Assembly: GCA_945910005.1 (NCBI GenBank) | Contig: OX246737.1 | Coordinates: forward strand, 83,855,414-83,919,413 | DNA length: 64,000 bases | Direction of reading: 5' to 3' | From: Isoperla grammatica | Taxonomy: Eukaryota; Arthropoda; Insecta; Plecoptera; Perlodidae | Shown here: positions 28,601-40,999 of the stretch, piece after piece | Position numbering within the stretch: the stretch's first letter is position 1 | Layout: each line of letters starts with the position of its first letter | Program-made: the position numbers and the translations under genes | Notes under the pieces: generated by a model | Databases searched by the model: none | The model's input: only the letters and a program-made list of their open reading frames with translations | What the model was told of the DNA's origin: nothing

Positions 28601-31600
28601 CATGAGAGCAACTACATGCAACATATTAGGACAACGCATGTTTCCTCGCTTGTAACGGTGACTGTACGTGATAAACCCTGCGCTAAGTCAGTGACATGAG
28701 AGCAACTACATGCAACATATTAGGACAACGCATGTTTCCTCGCTTGTGACGGTGACTGTACGTGATAATTCCTGCGCTAAGTCAGTGACATGAGAGCAAC
28801 TACATGCAACATATGAAGCAAACGCATGTTTTATCGCTTGTTAAGGTGCCTGTACGTGATAGACCCTGCGCTAAGTCAGTGACATGAAAGCAACTACATG
28901 CAACATATGAAGACAACGCATGTTTCCTCGCTTGTGACGGTGACTGTACTTGATAACCCTTCCGCTAAGTCAGTGAAATGAGAGCAACTACATGCAACAT
29001 ATGAAGACAAGGCATGTTTCCTCGCTTGTGACGGTGACTGTACGTGATAAACCCTGCGCTAAGTCAGTGACATGAGAGCAACTACATGCAACATATGAAG
29101 ACAACGCATGTTTCCTCGCTTGTGAAGGTGACTGTACTTGATAAACCCGGCGCTAAGTCAGTGACATGAGAGCAACTACATGCAACATAAGAAGACAACG
29201 CATGTTTCCTTGCTTGTGAAGGTGACTGTACTTGATAAACCCTGCGCTAAGTCAGTGACATGACAGCAACTACATGAAACATATTAGGACAACGCATGTT
29301 TCCTCGCTTGTGACGGTGACTGTACGTGATAAACCCTGTGCTAAGTCAGTGACATGAGAGCAACTACATGCAACATATGAAGACAACGCAAGTTTCCTCG
29401 CTTGTGAAGGTGACTGTACTTGATAAACCCTGCGCTAAGTCAGTGACATAAGAGCAACTACATGCATTATATGAAGACAATGCATGTTTCCTCGCTTGTG
29501 ACGGTGACTGTACTTGATAAACCCTGCGCTAAGTCAGTGACATGAGAGCAACTACATAAAACATATTAGGACAACGCATGTTTCCTCGCTTGTAACGGTG
29601 ACTGTACGTAATAATCCCTGCGCTAATTCAGTGACATGAGGGCAGCTACATGCAACATATGAAGACAACGCATGTTTCCTCGCTTGTGAAGGTGACTGTA
29701 CTTGATAAACCCTGCGCTAAGTCAGTGACATGAGAGCAACTACATGCAACATATGAAGACAATGCATGTTTCCTCGCTTGTTACGGTGACTGTACTTGAT
29801 AAACCCTGCGCTAAGTCAGTGACATGAGAGCAACTACATGCAACATATGAAGACAACGCATGTTTCCTCGCTTGTGAAGGTGACTGTACTTGATAAACCC
29901 TGGGCTAAGTCAGTGACATGAGAGCAACTACATGCAACATATTAGGACAACGCATGTTTAAACGCTTGTGACGGTGACTGTACTTGATAAACCCTGCGCT
30001 AAGTCAGTGACATGAAAGCAACTACATGCAACATATGAAGACAAAGCATGTTTCTTCGCTTGTGACGGTGACTGTACGTGATAAACCCTGCGCTAAGTCA
30101 GTGACATGAGAGCAACTACATGCAACATATGAAGACAACACATGTTTCCTCGCTTGTGACGGTGACTGTACGTGATAAACCCTGCGCTAAGTCAGTGACA
30201 TGAGAGCAACTACATGCAACCTATTAGGACAACGCATGTTTTCTCGCTTGTGAAGGTGACTGTACTTGATAAACCCTGCGCTAAGTCAGGTACATGAGAG
30301 CAACTACATGCAACATATTAGGGCAACGCATGTTTCCTCGCTTGTGAAGGTGACTGTACTTAATAAACCCTGCGCTCAGTCAGTGACATGAGAGCAACTA
30401 CATGCAACATATGAAGACAACGCATGTTTAATCGCTTGTTAAGGTGACTGTACGTGATAAACCCTGCGCTCAGTCAGTGACATGAGAGCAACTACATGCA
30501 ACATATGAAGACAACGCATGTTTCATCGCTTGTTAAGGTGAATGTACGTGATAAACCCTGCGCTAAGTAAGTGACATGAAAGCAACTACATGCAACATAT
30601 GAAGACAACGCATGTTTTGTCGCTTGTGATGGTGACTGTACTTTATAACCCCTCAACTAAGTCAGTGACATGAGAGCAACTACATGCAACATATGAAGAC
30701 AACGAATGTTTCCTCGCTTGTGACGGTGACTGGACGTGATAAACCCTGCGCTAAGTCAGTGACATGAGAGCAACTACATGCAACATATGAAGACAACGCA
30801 TGTTTCCTCGCTTGTGAAAGTGACTGTACTTGATAAACCCTGCGCTAAGTCAGTGACATGAGCGCAACTACATGCAACATAAGAAGACAACGCATGTTTC
30901 CTCGCTTGTCAGGGTAACTGTACTTGATAAACCCTGCGCTAAGTCAGTGACATGAGAGCAACTACATGCAACAAATTAGGACTACGCATGTTTCCTCGCT
31001 CGTGAAGGTGACTGTACTTGATAAACCCTGCGCTAAGTCAGTGACATGAGAGCAACTACATGAAACATATTAGGACAACGCATGTTTCCTCGCTTGTGAT
31101 GGTGACTGTACGTGATAAACCCTGCTCTAAGTCAGTGACATGAGAGCAACTACATGCAACATATGAAGACAACGAATGTTTTCTCGCTTGTGAAGGTGAC
31201 TGTACTTAATAAACCCTGCGCTAAGTCAGTGACATGAGGGCAACTACATGCAACATATGAAGACAACGCATGTTTCCTCGCTTGTGAAGGTGACTGTACT
31301 TGATAAACCCTGCGCTTAGTCAGTGACATAAGAGCAACTACATGCAACATATGAAGACAATGAATGTTTCCTCGCTTGTGAAGGTGACTGTACTTGATAA
31401 ACCCTGCGCTAAGTCAGTGACATGAGAGCAACTACATGCAACCTATTAGGACAACGCATGTTTCCTCGCATGTGAAGGTGACTGTACTTGATAAACCCTG
31501 AGCTCAGTCAGTGACATGAGAACAACTACATGCAACATATGAAGACAACGCATGTTTCATCGCTTGTTAAGGTGACTGTACGTGATAAACTCTGCGCTCA

Positions 31601-34600
31601 GTCAGTGACATGAGAGCAACTACGTGCAACATATGAAGACAACGCATGTTTTATCGCTTGTTAAGGTGACTGTACGTGATATACCCTGCGCTAAGTCAGT
31701 GACATGAAAGCAACTACATGCAACATATGAAGACAACGCATGTTTCCTCGCTTGTGACGGTGACTGTACTTGATAACCCCTCCGCTAAGTCAGTGAAATG
31801 AGAGCAACTACATGCAACATATGAAGACAAGGCATGTTTCCTCGCTTGTGACGGTGACTGTACGTGATAAACCCTGCGCTAAGTCAGTGACATGAGAGCA
31901 ACTACATGCAACATATGAAGACAACGCATGTTTCCTCGCTTGTGAAGGTGACTGTACTTGATAAACCCGGCGCTTAGTCAGTGACATGAGAGCAACTACA
32001 TGCAACATAATGAGACAACGCATGTTTCCTCGCTTGTCACGGTAACTGTACTTGATAAACCCTGCGCTAAGTCAGTGACATGAGAGCAACTATATGCAAC
32101 ATATGAAGACAACGCATGTTTCCTCGCTTGTGAAGGTGACTGTACTTGATAAACCCTGCGCTAAGTCAGTGACATGAGAGCAACTTCATGCAACATATGA
32201 AGACAACGCATGTTTCCTCGCTTGTGAAGGTGACTGTACTTGATAAACCCTGCGCTTAGTCAGTGACATGAGAGCAACTACATGCAACACAAGAAGACAA
32301 CGCATGTTTCCTCGCATGTCACGGTAACTGTACTTGATAAACCCTGCGCTAAGTCAGTGACATGAGAGCAACTACATGCAACATATGAAGACAACGCATG
32401 TTTCCTCGCTTGTGAAGGAGACTGTACTTGATAAACCCTGCGGTAAGTCAGTGACATGAGAGCAACTACATGCAACATATGAAGACAACGCATGTTTCCT
32501 CGCTTGTTACGGTAACTGTACATGATAAACCCTGCGCTAAGTCAGTGACATGAGAGCAACTACATGCAACAAATTAGGACAACGCATGTTTCCTTGCTTG
32601 TGAAGGTGACTGTACTTGATAAACCCTGCGCTAAGTCAGTGACATGACAGCAACTACATGAAACATATTAGGACAACCCATGTTTCCTCGCTTGTGACGG
32701 TGACTGTACGTGATAAACCCTGTGCTAAGTCAGTGACATGAGAGCAACTACATGCAACATATGAAGACAACGCAAGTTTCCTCGCTTGTGAAGGTGACTG
32801 TACTTGATAAACCCTGCGCTCAGTCAGTGACATGAGAGCAACTACATGCATTATATGAAGACAATGCACGTTTCCTCGCTTGTGACGGTGACTGTACTTG
32901 ATAAACCCTGCGCTAAGTCAGTGACATGAGAGCAACTACATGCAACATATTAGGACAACGCATGTTTCCTCGCTTGTGACGGTGACTGTACGTGATAAAC
33001 CCTGCGCTAAGTCAGTGACATGAGAGCAACTACTTGCAACATATTAGGACAACGCATGTTTCCTCGCTTGTGACGGTGACTGTACGTGATAATTCCTGCG
33101 CTAAGTCAGTGACATGAGAGCAACTACATGCAACATATGAAGCAAACGCATGTTTCCTCGCTTGTGACGGTGACTGTGCGTGATAAACCCTGCGCTAAGT
33201 CAGGTACATGAGAGCAACTACATGCAACATATGAAGACAACGCATGTTTCCTCGCTTGTGAAGGTGACTGTACTTGATAAACCCTGCGCTAAGTCAGTGA
33301 CATGAGAGCAACTACATGCAACATATGAAGACAACGCATGTTTCCTCGCTTGTGAAGGTGACTGTACTTGATAAACCCTGCGCTAAGTCAGTGACATGAG
33401 AGCAACTACATGCAACATATGAAGACAATGCATGTTTCCTCGCTTGTTACGGTGACTGTACTTGATAAACCCTGCGCTAAGTCAGTGACATGAGAGCAAC
33501 TACATGCAACATATGAAGACAACGCATGTTTCCTCGCTTGTGAAGGTGACTGTACTTGATAAACCCTGGGCTAAGTCAGTGACATGAGAGCAACTACATG
33601 CAACATATTAGGACAACGCATGTTTCCTCGCTTGTGACGGTGACTGTACTTGATAAACCCTGCGCTAAGTCAGTGACATGAGAGCAACTACATGCAACAT
33701 ATTAGGACAATGCATGTTTCCTCGTTTGTGACGGTGACTGTACGTGATAAACCCTGCGCTTAGTCAGTGACATGAGAGCAACTTCATGCAACATATGAAG
33801 ACAACGCATGTTTCCTCGCTTGTGACGCTGACTGTACGTGATAAACCCTGCGCTAAGTCAGTGACATTTGAGCAACTACATGCAACATATGAAGAAAACG
33901 CATGTTTCAACGCTTGTGACGGTGACTGTACTTGATAAACCCTGCGCTAAGTCAGTGAAATGAAAGCAACTACATGCAACATATGAAGACAACGCATGTT
34001 TCCTCGCTTGTGACGGTGACTGTACGTGATAAACCCTGCGCTAAGTCAGTGACATGAGAGCAACTACATGCAACATATGAAGACAACACATGTTTCCTCG
34101 CTTGTGACGGTGACTGTACGTGATAAACCCTGCGCTAAGTCAGTGACATGAGAGCAACTACATGTAACCTATTAGGACAACGCATGTTTCCTCGCTTGTG
34201 AAGGTGACTGTACTTGATAAACCATGCGCTAAGTCAGTGACATGAGAGCAACTACATGCAACATATTAGGGCAACGCATAATTCCTCGCTTGTGAAGGTG
34301 ACTGTACTTGATAAACCCTGCGCTCAGTCAGTGACATGAGAGCAACTACATGCAACATATGAAGACAACGCATGTTTCATCGCTTGTGAAGGTGACTGTA
34401 CTTAATAAACCCTGCGCTAAGTCAGTGACATGAGGGCAACTACATGCAACATATGAAGACAACGCATGTTTCCTCGCTTGTGAAGGTGACTGTACTTGAT
34501 AAACCCTGCGCTAAGTCAGTGACATGAGAGCAACTACATGCAACATATGAAGACAAAGAATGTTTCCTCGCTTGTGAAGGTGATTGTACTTGATAAACCC

Positions 34601-35137
34601 TGCGCTAAGTCAGTGACATGAGAGCAACTACATGCAACATATGAAGACAATGAATGTTTCCTCGCTTGTGAAGGTGACTGTACTTGATAAACCCTGCGCT
34701 TAGTCAGTGACATGAGAGCAACCACATGCAACATAAGAAGACAACGCATGTTTCCTCGCTTGTCACGGTAACTGTACTTGATAAACCCTGCGCTAAGTCA
34801 GTGACATGAGAGCAACTACATGCAACATATGAAGACAACGCATGTTTCCTCGCTTGTGAAGGTGACTGTACTTGATAAACCCTGCGCTAAGTCACTGACA
34901 TGAGAGCAACTACATGCAACATATGAAGACAACGCATGTTTCCTCGCTTGTCACGGTAACTGTACATGATAAACCCTGCGCTAAGTCAGTGACATGAGAG
35001 CAACTACATGCAACAAATTAGGACAACGCAAGTTTCCTTGCTTGTGACGGTGACTGTACGTGATAAACCCTGTGCTAAGTCAGTGACTTGAGAGCAACTA
35101 CATGCAACATATGAAGACAACGCAAGTTTCCTCGCTT
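22633..35137. repeat. HOR unit U3 (12,505 bp)
   Basis: Third HOR unit, colinear with U1 at a constant offset of 21,344 bp across both blocks, with A at about 22.63-31.10 kb and B at about 31.10-35.14 kb. Private single-base differences include c at 23,890 (gctaactcag), gcatgattcc near 26,098 and c at 31,001 (gctcgtgaagg). The t at 28,314 is shared with U2 (19,475) and absent from U1 (6,970). The right end is where the array departs from the U1-to-U2 path: an acttgataaa monomer followed by a gcattatatg monomer replaces the acttaataaa monomer. Confidence 0.9.
31098..35137. repeat. Block B, copy 2
   Basis: Second full copy of block B, at +21,344 bp from the first. Differences from copy 1 are few: cgcatgtc near 32,314 against cgcaggtc near 10,973, and gaatgtttcc near 34,558 against gaatgattcc near 13,213. 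It contains the catttgag/tttcaacg monomer near 33,870. It borders the C-type domain directly. Confidence 0.83.
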
Positions 35138-35809
35138 GTGAAGGTGACTGTACTTGATAAACCCTGCGCTAAGTCAGTGACATGAGAGCAACTACATGCA
35201 TTATATGAAGACAATGCATGTTTCCTCGCTAGTGACGGTGACTGTACTTGATAAACCCTGCGCTAACTCAGTGGCATGAGAGCAACTACATAAAACATAT
35301 TAGGACAACGCATGTTTCCTCGCTTGTGACGGTGACTGTACGTGATAATCCCTGCGCTAAGTCAGTGACATGAGGGCAACTACATGCAACATATGAAGAC
35401 AACGCATGTTTCCTCGCTTGTGATGGTGACTGTACTTGATAAACTCTGCGCTAATTCAGTGACATGAGAGCAACTACATGCAACATATGAAGACAATGCA
35501 TGTTTCCTCGCTTGTTACGGTGACTGTACTTGATAAACCCTGCGCTAAGTCCGTGACATGAGAGCAACTACATGCAACATATGAAGACAACGCATGTTTC
35601 CTCGCTTGTGAAGGTGACTGTACTTGATAAACCCTGGGCTAAGTCAGTGACATGAGAGCAACTACATGCAACATATTAGGACAACGCATGTTTCCTCGCT
35701 TGTGACGGTGACTGTACTTGATAAACCCTGCGCTAAGTCAGTGACATGAGAGCAACTACATGCAACATATTAGGACAACGCATGTTTCCTCGTTTGTGAC
35801 GGTGACTGT

Positions 35810-35903
35810 ACGTGATAAACCCTGCGCTAAGTCAGTGACATGAGAGCAACTACATGCAACATATGAAGACAACGCATGTTTCCTCGCTTGTGACGGTGAC
35901 TGT
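35810..35903 (+). repeat. Reference monomer matching the consensus
   Basis: This single 94-bp unit matches my hand-derived consensus at every position and is a useful reference copy. It contains five CpG dinucleotides (monomer positions 2-3, 16-17, 64-65, 76-77 and 85-86). It has a 9-bp near-palindrome gtcagtgac (22-30), an NdeI-type hexamer catatg (51-56), and an inverted repeat acatgc (43-48) / gcatgt (65-70) separated by 16 bp. Ends are a convention: a tandem repeat has no intrinsic start. Confidence 0.9.
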
Positions 35904-36091
35904 ACGTGAACAACCCTGCGCTAAGTCAGTGACATGAGAGCAACTACATGCAACATATGAAGACAACGCATGTTTCCTCGCTTATGACGGTGACTGTACT
36001 TGATAAACCCTGCGCTAAGTCAGTGACATGAGAGCAACTACATGCAACATATGAAGACAACGCATGTTTCCTCGCTTGTGACGGTGACTGT

Positions 36092-36466
36092 ACTTGATAA
36101 CCCCTCCGCTAAGTCAGTGACATGAGAGCAACTACATGCAACATATTAGGACAACGCATGTTTACTCGCTTGTGACGGTGACTGTACTTGATAACCCCCC
36201 GCTAAGTCAGTGACATGAGAGCAACTACATGCAACATATGAAGACAACGCATGTTTCCTCGCTTGTGACGGTGACTGTACTTGATAACCCCTCCGCTTAG
36301 TCAGTGACATGAGAGCAACTACATGCAACATATTAGGACAACGCATGTTTCCTCGCTTGTGACGGTGACTGTACTTTATAACCCCTCCGCTAAGTCAGTG
36401 ACATGAGAGCAACTACATGCAACATATGAAGACAACGCATGTTTCCTCGCTTGTGACGGTGACTGT
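36092..36466. repeat. Local four-monomer run of the aacccctccg subtype, dimer-like
   Basis: Four adjacent monomers carry the otherwise scattered ataacccctccgct variant (one with a 1-bp deletion, ataaccccccgct). In the variable part they alternate catattagg, catatgaag, catattagg, catatgaag, a 188-bp dimer repeated twice. Elsewhere this subtype is usually single. It is best read as a small, recent dimer duplication. Confidence 0.75.
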
Positions 36467-38654
36467 ACGTGATAAACCCTACGCTAAGTCAGTGACATGA
36501 GAGCAACTACATGCAACATATGAAGACAACGCATGTTTCCTCGCTTGTGAAGGTGACTGTACGTGATAAACCCTGCGCTAAGTCAGTGACATGAGAGCAA
36601 CTACATGCAACATAAGAAGACAACGCATGTTTCCTCGCTTGTCAGGGTAACTGTACTTGATAAACCCTGCGCTAAGTCAGTGACATGAGAGCAACTACAT
36701 GCAACAAATTAGGACAACGCATGTTTCCTCGCTTGTGAAGGTGACTGTACTTGATAAACCCTGCGCTAAGTCAGTGACATGAGAGCAACTACATGAAACA
36801 TATTAGGACAACGCATGTTTCCTCGCTTGTGATGGTGACTGTACGTGATAAACCCTGCGCTAAGTCAGTGACATGAGAGCAACTACATGCAAAATATGAA
36901 GACAACGCATGTTTCCTCGCTTGTGAAGGTGACTGTACTTAATAAACCCTGCGCTAAGTCAGTGACATGAGGGCAACTACATGCAACATATGAAGACAAC
37001 GCATGTTTCCTCGCTTGTGAAGGTGACTGTACTTGATAAACCCTGCGCTAAGTCAGTGACATGAGAGCAACTACATGCAACATATGAAGACAATGAATGT
37101 TTCCTCGCTTGTGACGGTGACTGTACTTGATAAACCCTGCGCTAAGTCAGTGACATAAAAGCAACTACATGCAACATATGAAGACAACTCATGTTTCCTC
37201 GCTTGTGACGGTGACTGTACTTGATAACCCCTCCGCTAAGTCAGTGAAATGAGAGCAACTACATGCAACATATGAAGACAACGCATGTTTCCTCGCTTGT
37301 GACGGTGACTGTACGTGATAAACCCTGCGCTAAGTCAGTGACATTTGAGCAACTACATGCAACATATGAAGACAACGCATGTTTCAACGCTTGTGACGGT
37401 GACTGTACTTGATAAACCCTGCGCTAAGTCAGTGACATGAAAGCAACTACATGCAACATATGAAGAAAACGCATGTTTCCTCGCTTGTGACGGTGACTGT
37501 ACGTGATAAACCCTGCGCTAAGTCAGTGACATGAGGGCAACTACATGCAACATATGAAGACAACGCATGTTTCCTCGCTTGTGAAGGTGACTGTACTTGA
37601 TAAACCCTGCGCTAAGTCAGTGACATGAGAGCAACTACATGCAACATATGAAGACAATGCATGTTTCCTCGCTTGTTACGGTGACTGTACTTGATAAACC
37701 CTGCGCTAAGTCAGTGACATGAGAGCAACTTCATGCAACATATTAGGACAACGCATGTTTTCTCGCTTGTGACGGTGACTGTACTTGATAAACCCTGCGC
37801 TAAGTCAGTGACATGAGAGCAACTACATGCAACATATTAGGGCAACGCATGGACCCTCGTTTGTGACGGTGACTGTACGTGATGAACCCTGCGCTAAGTC
37901 AGTGACATGAGAGCAACTTCATGCAACATATGAAGACAACGCATAATTCCTCGCTTGTGACGGTGACTGTACGTGATAAACCCTGCGCTAAGTCAGTGAC
38001 ATTTGAGCAACTACATGCAACATATGAGGACAACGCATGTTTCAACGCTTGTGACGGTGACTGTACTTGATAAACCCTGCGCTAAGTCAGTGACATGAAA
38101 GCAACTACATGCAACATATGAAGACAACACATGTTTCCTCGCTTGTGACGGTGACTGTACGTGATAAACCCTGCGCTAAGTCAGTGACATGAGAGCAACT
38201 ACATGCAACCTATTAGGACAACGCATGTTTCCTCGCATGTGAAGGTGACTGTACTTGATAAACCATGCGCTAAGTCAGTGACATGAGAGCAACTACATGC
38301 AACATATGAAGACAATGAATGTTTCCTCGCTTGTGAAGGTGACTGTACTTGATAAACCCTGCGCTTAGTCAGTGACATGAGAAAAACTACATGCAACATA
38401 AGAAGACAACGCATGTTTCCTCGCTTGTCACGGTAACTGTACTTGATAAACCCTGCGCTAAGTCAGTGACATGAGAGCAACTACATGCAACATATGAAGA
38501 CAACGCATGTTTCCTCGCTTGTGAAGGTGACTGTACTTGATAAATCCTGCGCTAAGTCAGTGACATGAGAGCAACTACATGCAACATATGAAGACAATGC
38601 ATGTTTCCTCGCTTGTCACGGTAACTGTACATGATAAACCCTGCGCTAAGTCAG

Positions 38655-38680
38655 TGACATAAAAGAGCAACTACATGCAA
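38655..38680. repeat. 96-bp monomer with a 2-bp insertion (C marker)
   Basis: Reads gacataaaagagcaac in place of gacatgagagcaac. Identical copies occur near 43,330 and 45,680, so this one monomer traces both the C1 to C2 duplication (7,024 bp) and the displaced copy (4,673 bp). Confidence 0.85.
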
Positions 38681-40627
38681 CAAATTAGGACAACGCATGT
38701 TTCCTTGCTTGTGAAGGTGACTGTACTTGATAAACCCTGCGCTAAGTCAGTGACATGACAGCAACTACATGAAACATATTAGGACAACGCATGTTTCCTC
38801 GCTTGTGACGGTGACTGTACGTGATAAACCCTGTGCTAAGTCAGTGACATGAGAGCAACTACATGCAACATATGAAGACAACGCAAGTTTCCTCGCTTGT
38901 GAAGGTGACTGTACTTGATAAACCCTGCGCTAAGTCAGTGACATGAGAGCAACTACATGCATTATATGAAGACAATGCATGTTTCTTCGCTTGTGACGGT
39001 GACTGTACTTGATAAACCCTGCGCTAAGTCAGTGACATGAGAGCAACTACATAAAACATATTAGGACAACGCTTGTTTCCTCGCTTGTGACGGTGACTGA
39101 ACGTTATAATCCCTGCGCTAAGTCAGTGACATGAAGGCGACTACATGCAACATATGAAGACAACGCTTGTTTCCTCGCTTGTGAAGGTGACTGTACTTGA
39201 TAAACCCTGCGCTAAGTCAGTGACATGAGAGCAACTACATGCAACATATGAAAACAATGTATGTTTCCTCGCTTGTTACGGTGACTGTACTTGATAAACC
39301 CTGCGCTAAGTCAGTGACATGAGAGCAACTACATGCAACATATGAAGACAACGCATGTTTCCTCGCTTGTGAAGGTGACTGTACTTGATAAACCCTGGGC
39401 TAAGTCAGTGACATGAGAGCAACTACATGCAACATATTAGGACAACGCATGTTTCCTCGCTTGTGACGGTGACTGTACACGATAAACCATGCGCTAAGTC
39501 AGTGACATGAGAGCAACTACATGCAACATATAAGGACAACGCATGTTTCCTCGTTTGTGACGGTGACTGTACGTGATAAACCCTGCGCTAAGTCAGTGAC
39601 ATGAGAGCAACCACATGCAACATATGAAGACAACGCATGTTTCCTCGCTTGTGACGGTGACTGTACGTGATAAACCCTGCGCTAAGTCAGTGACATTTGA
39701 GCAACTACATGCAACATATGAAGACAACGCATGTTTCAACGCTTGTGACGGTGACTGTACTTGATAAGCCCTGCGCTAAGTCAGTGACATGAAAGCAACT
39801 ACATGCAACATATGAAGACAACGCATGTTTCCTCGCTTGTGACGGTGACTGTACGTGATAAACCCTGCGCTAAGTCAGGGACATGAGAGCAACTACATGA
39901 AACATATGAAGACAACACATGTTTCCTCGCTTGTGACGGTGACTGTACGTGATAAACCCTGCGCTAAGTCAGTGACATGAGAGCAACTACATGCAACATA
40001 TGAAGACAACGCATGTACCCTCGCTTGTGACGGTGACTGTACGTGATAAACCCTGCGCTAAGTCAGTGACATTTGAGCAACTACATGCAACATATGAAGA
40101 CAACGCATGTTTCAACGCTTGTGACGGTGACTGTACTTGATTTACCCTGCGCTAAGTCAGTGACATGAAAGCAACTACATGCAACATATGAAGACAACGC
40201 ATGTTTCATCGCTTGTTTAGGTGACTGTACGTGATAAACCCTGCGCTCAGTCAGTGACATGAGAGCAACTACATGCAACATATGAAGACAACGCATGTTT
40301 CATCGCTTGTTAAGGTTACTGTACGTGATAAACCCTGCGCTAAGTAAGTGACATGAAAGCAACTACATGCAACATATGAAGACAACGCATGTTTCGTCGC
40401 TTGTGACGGTGACTGTACTTGATAACCCCTCCGCTAAGTCAGTGACATGAGAGCAACTACATGCAACATATGAAGACAACGCATGTTTCCTCGCTTGTGA
40501 CGGTGACTGTACTTGATAAACCCTGCGCTAAGTCAGTGACATGAGAGCAACTACATAAAACATATTAGGACAACGCATGTTTCCTCGCTTGTGACGGTGA
40601 CTGTACGTGATAATCCCTGCGCTAAGT

Positions 40628-40692
40628 CAGTGACATGAGGGCAACTACATGCAACATATGAAGACAACGCATGTTTCCTCGCTTGTGAAGGT
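40628..40692. repeat. 65-bp monomer with a 29-bp deletion, copy 1
   Basis: Sequence runs from gtgaaggt straight into cagtgacatg at about 40,692, missing 29 bp that would span the end of one monomer and the start of the next. A 2-bp gt is shared at the breakpoint. The start given here is approximate because the loss crosses the conventional monomer boundary. The second copy at about 47,716 lies exactly 7,024 bp away, so the deletion preceded amplification of C. Confidence 0.82.
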
Positions 40693-40999
40693 CAGTGACA
40701 TGAGAGCAACTACATGCAACATATGAAGACAATGCATGTTTCCTCGCTTGTTACGGTGACTGTACTTGATAAACCCTGCGCTAAGTCAGTGACATGAGAG
40801 CAACTACATGCAACATATGAAGACAACGCATGTTTCCTCGCTTGTAAAGGTGACTGTACTTGATAAACCCTGCGCTAAGTCAGTGACATGAGAGCAACTA
40901 CATAAAACATATTAGGACAACGCATGTTTCCTCGCTTGTGACGGTGACTGTACGTGATAATCCCTGCGCTAAGTCAGTGACATGAGGGCAACTACATGC

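Larger units (their letters stand above)
35138..36886. repeat. Transition segment between the U and C/R domains
   Basis: About 18.6 monomers between the end of U3 and the start of the tandem C units. No near-identical second copy was seen, but parts resemble 49.9-51.5 kb. The gctaattcag, caatgcatg, ctgggctaag and cctcgtttg series near 35.45-35.80 kb resembles 50.15-50.50 kb. The cataagaag and gtcagggtaac series near 36.60 kb resembles 51.22 kb. It includes a local run of a rare subtype at 36,092-36,466. Confidence 0.72.

Noticed and set aside
35810..35903. CENP-B box in the monomer
   Set aside because: The core nttcg....cggg pattern is not present on either strand; ttcctcgcttg and gacgg are not matches.
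35886..35907. Bacterial promoter or transcription-factor sites suggested by tgactgtacgtgataa (GATA-like, E-box-like)
   Set aside because: Short matches of this kind occur by chance and repeat in every monomer. There is no gene to regulate in the window.
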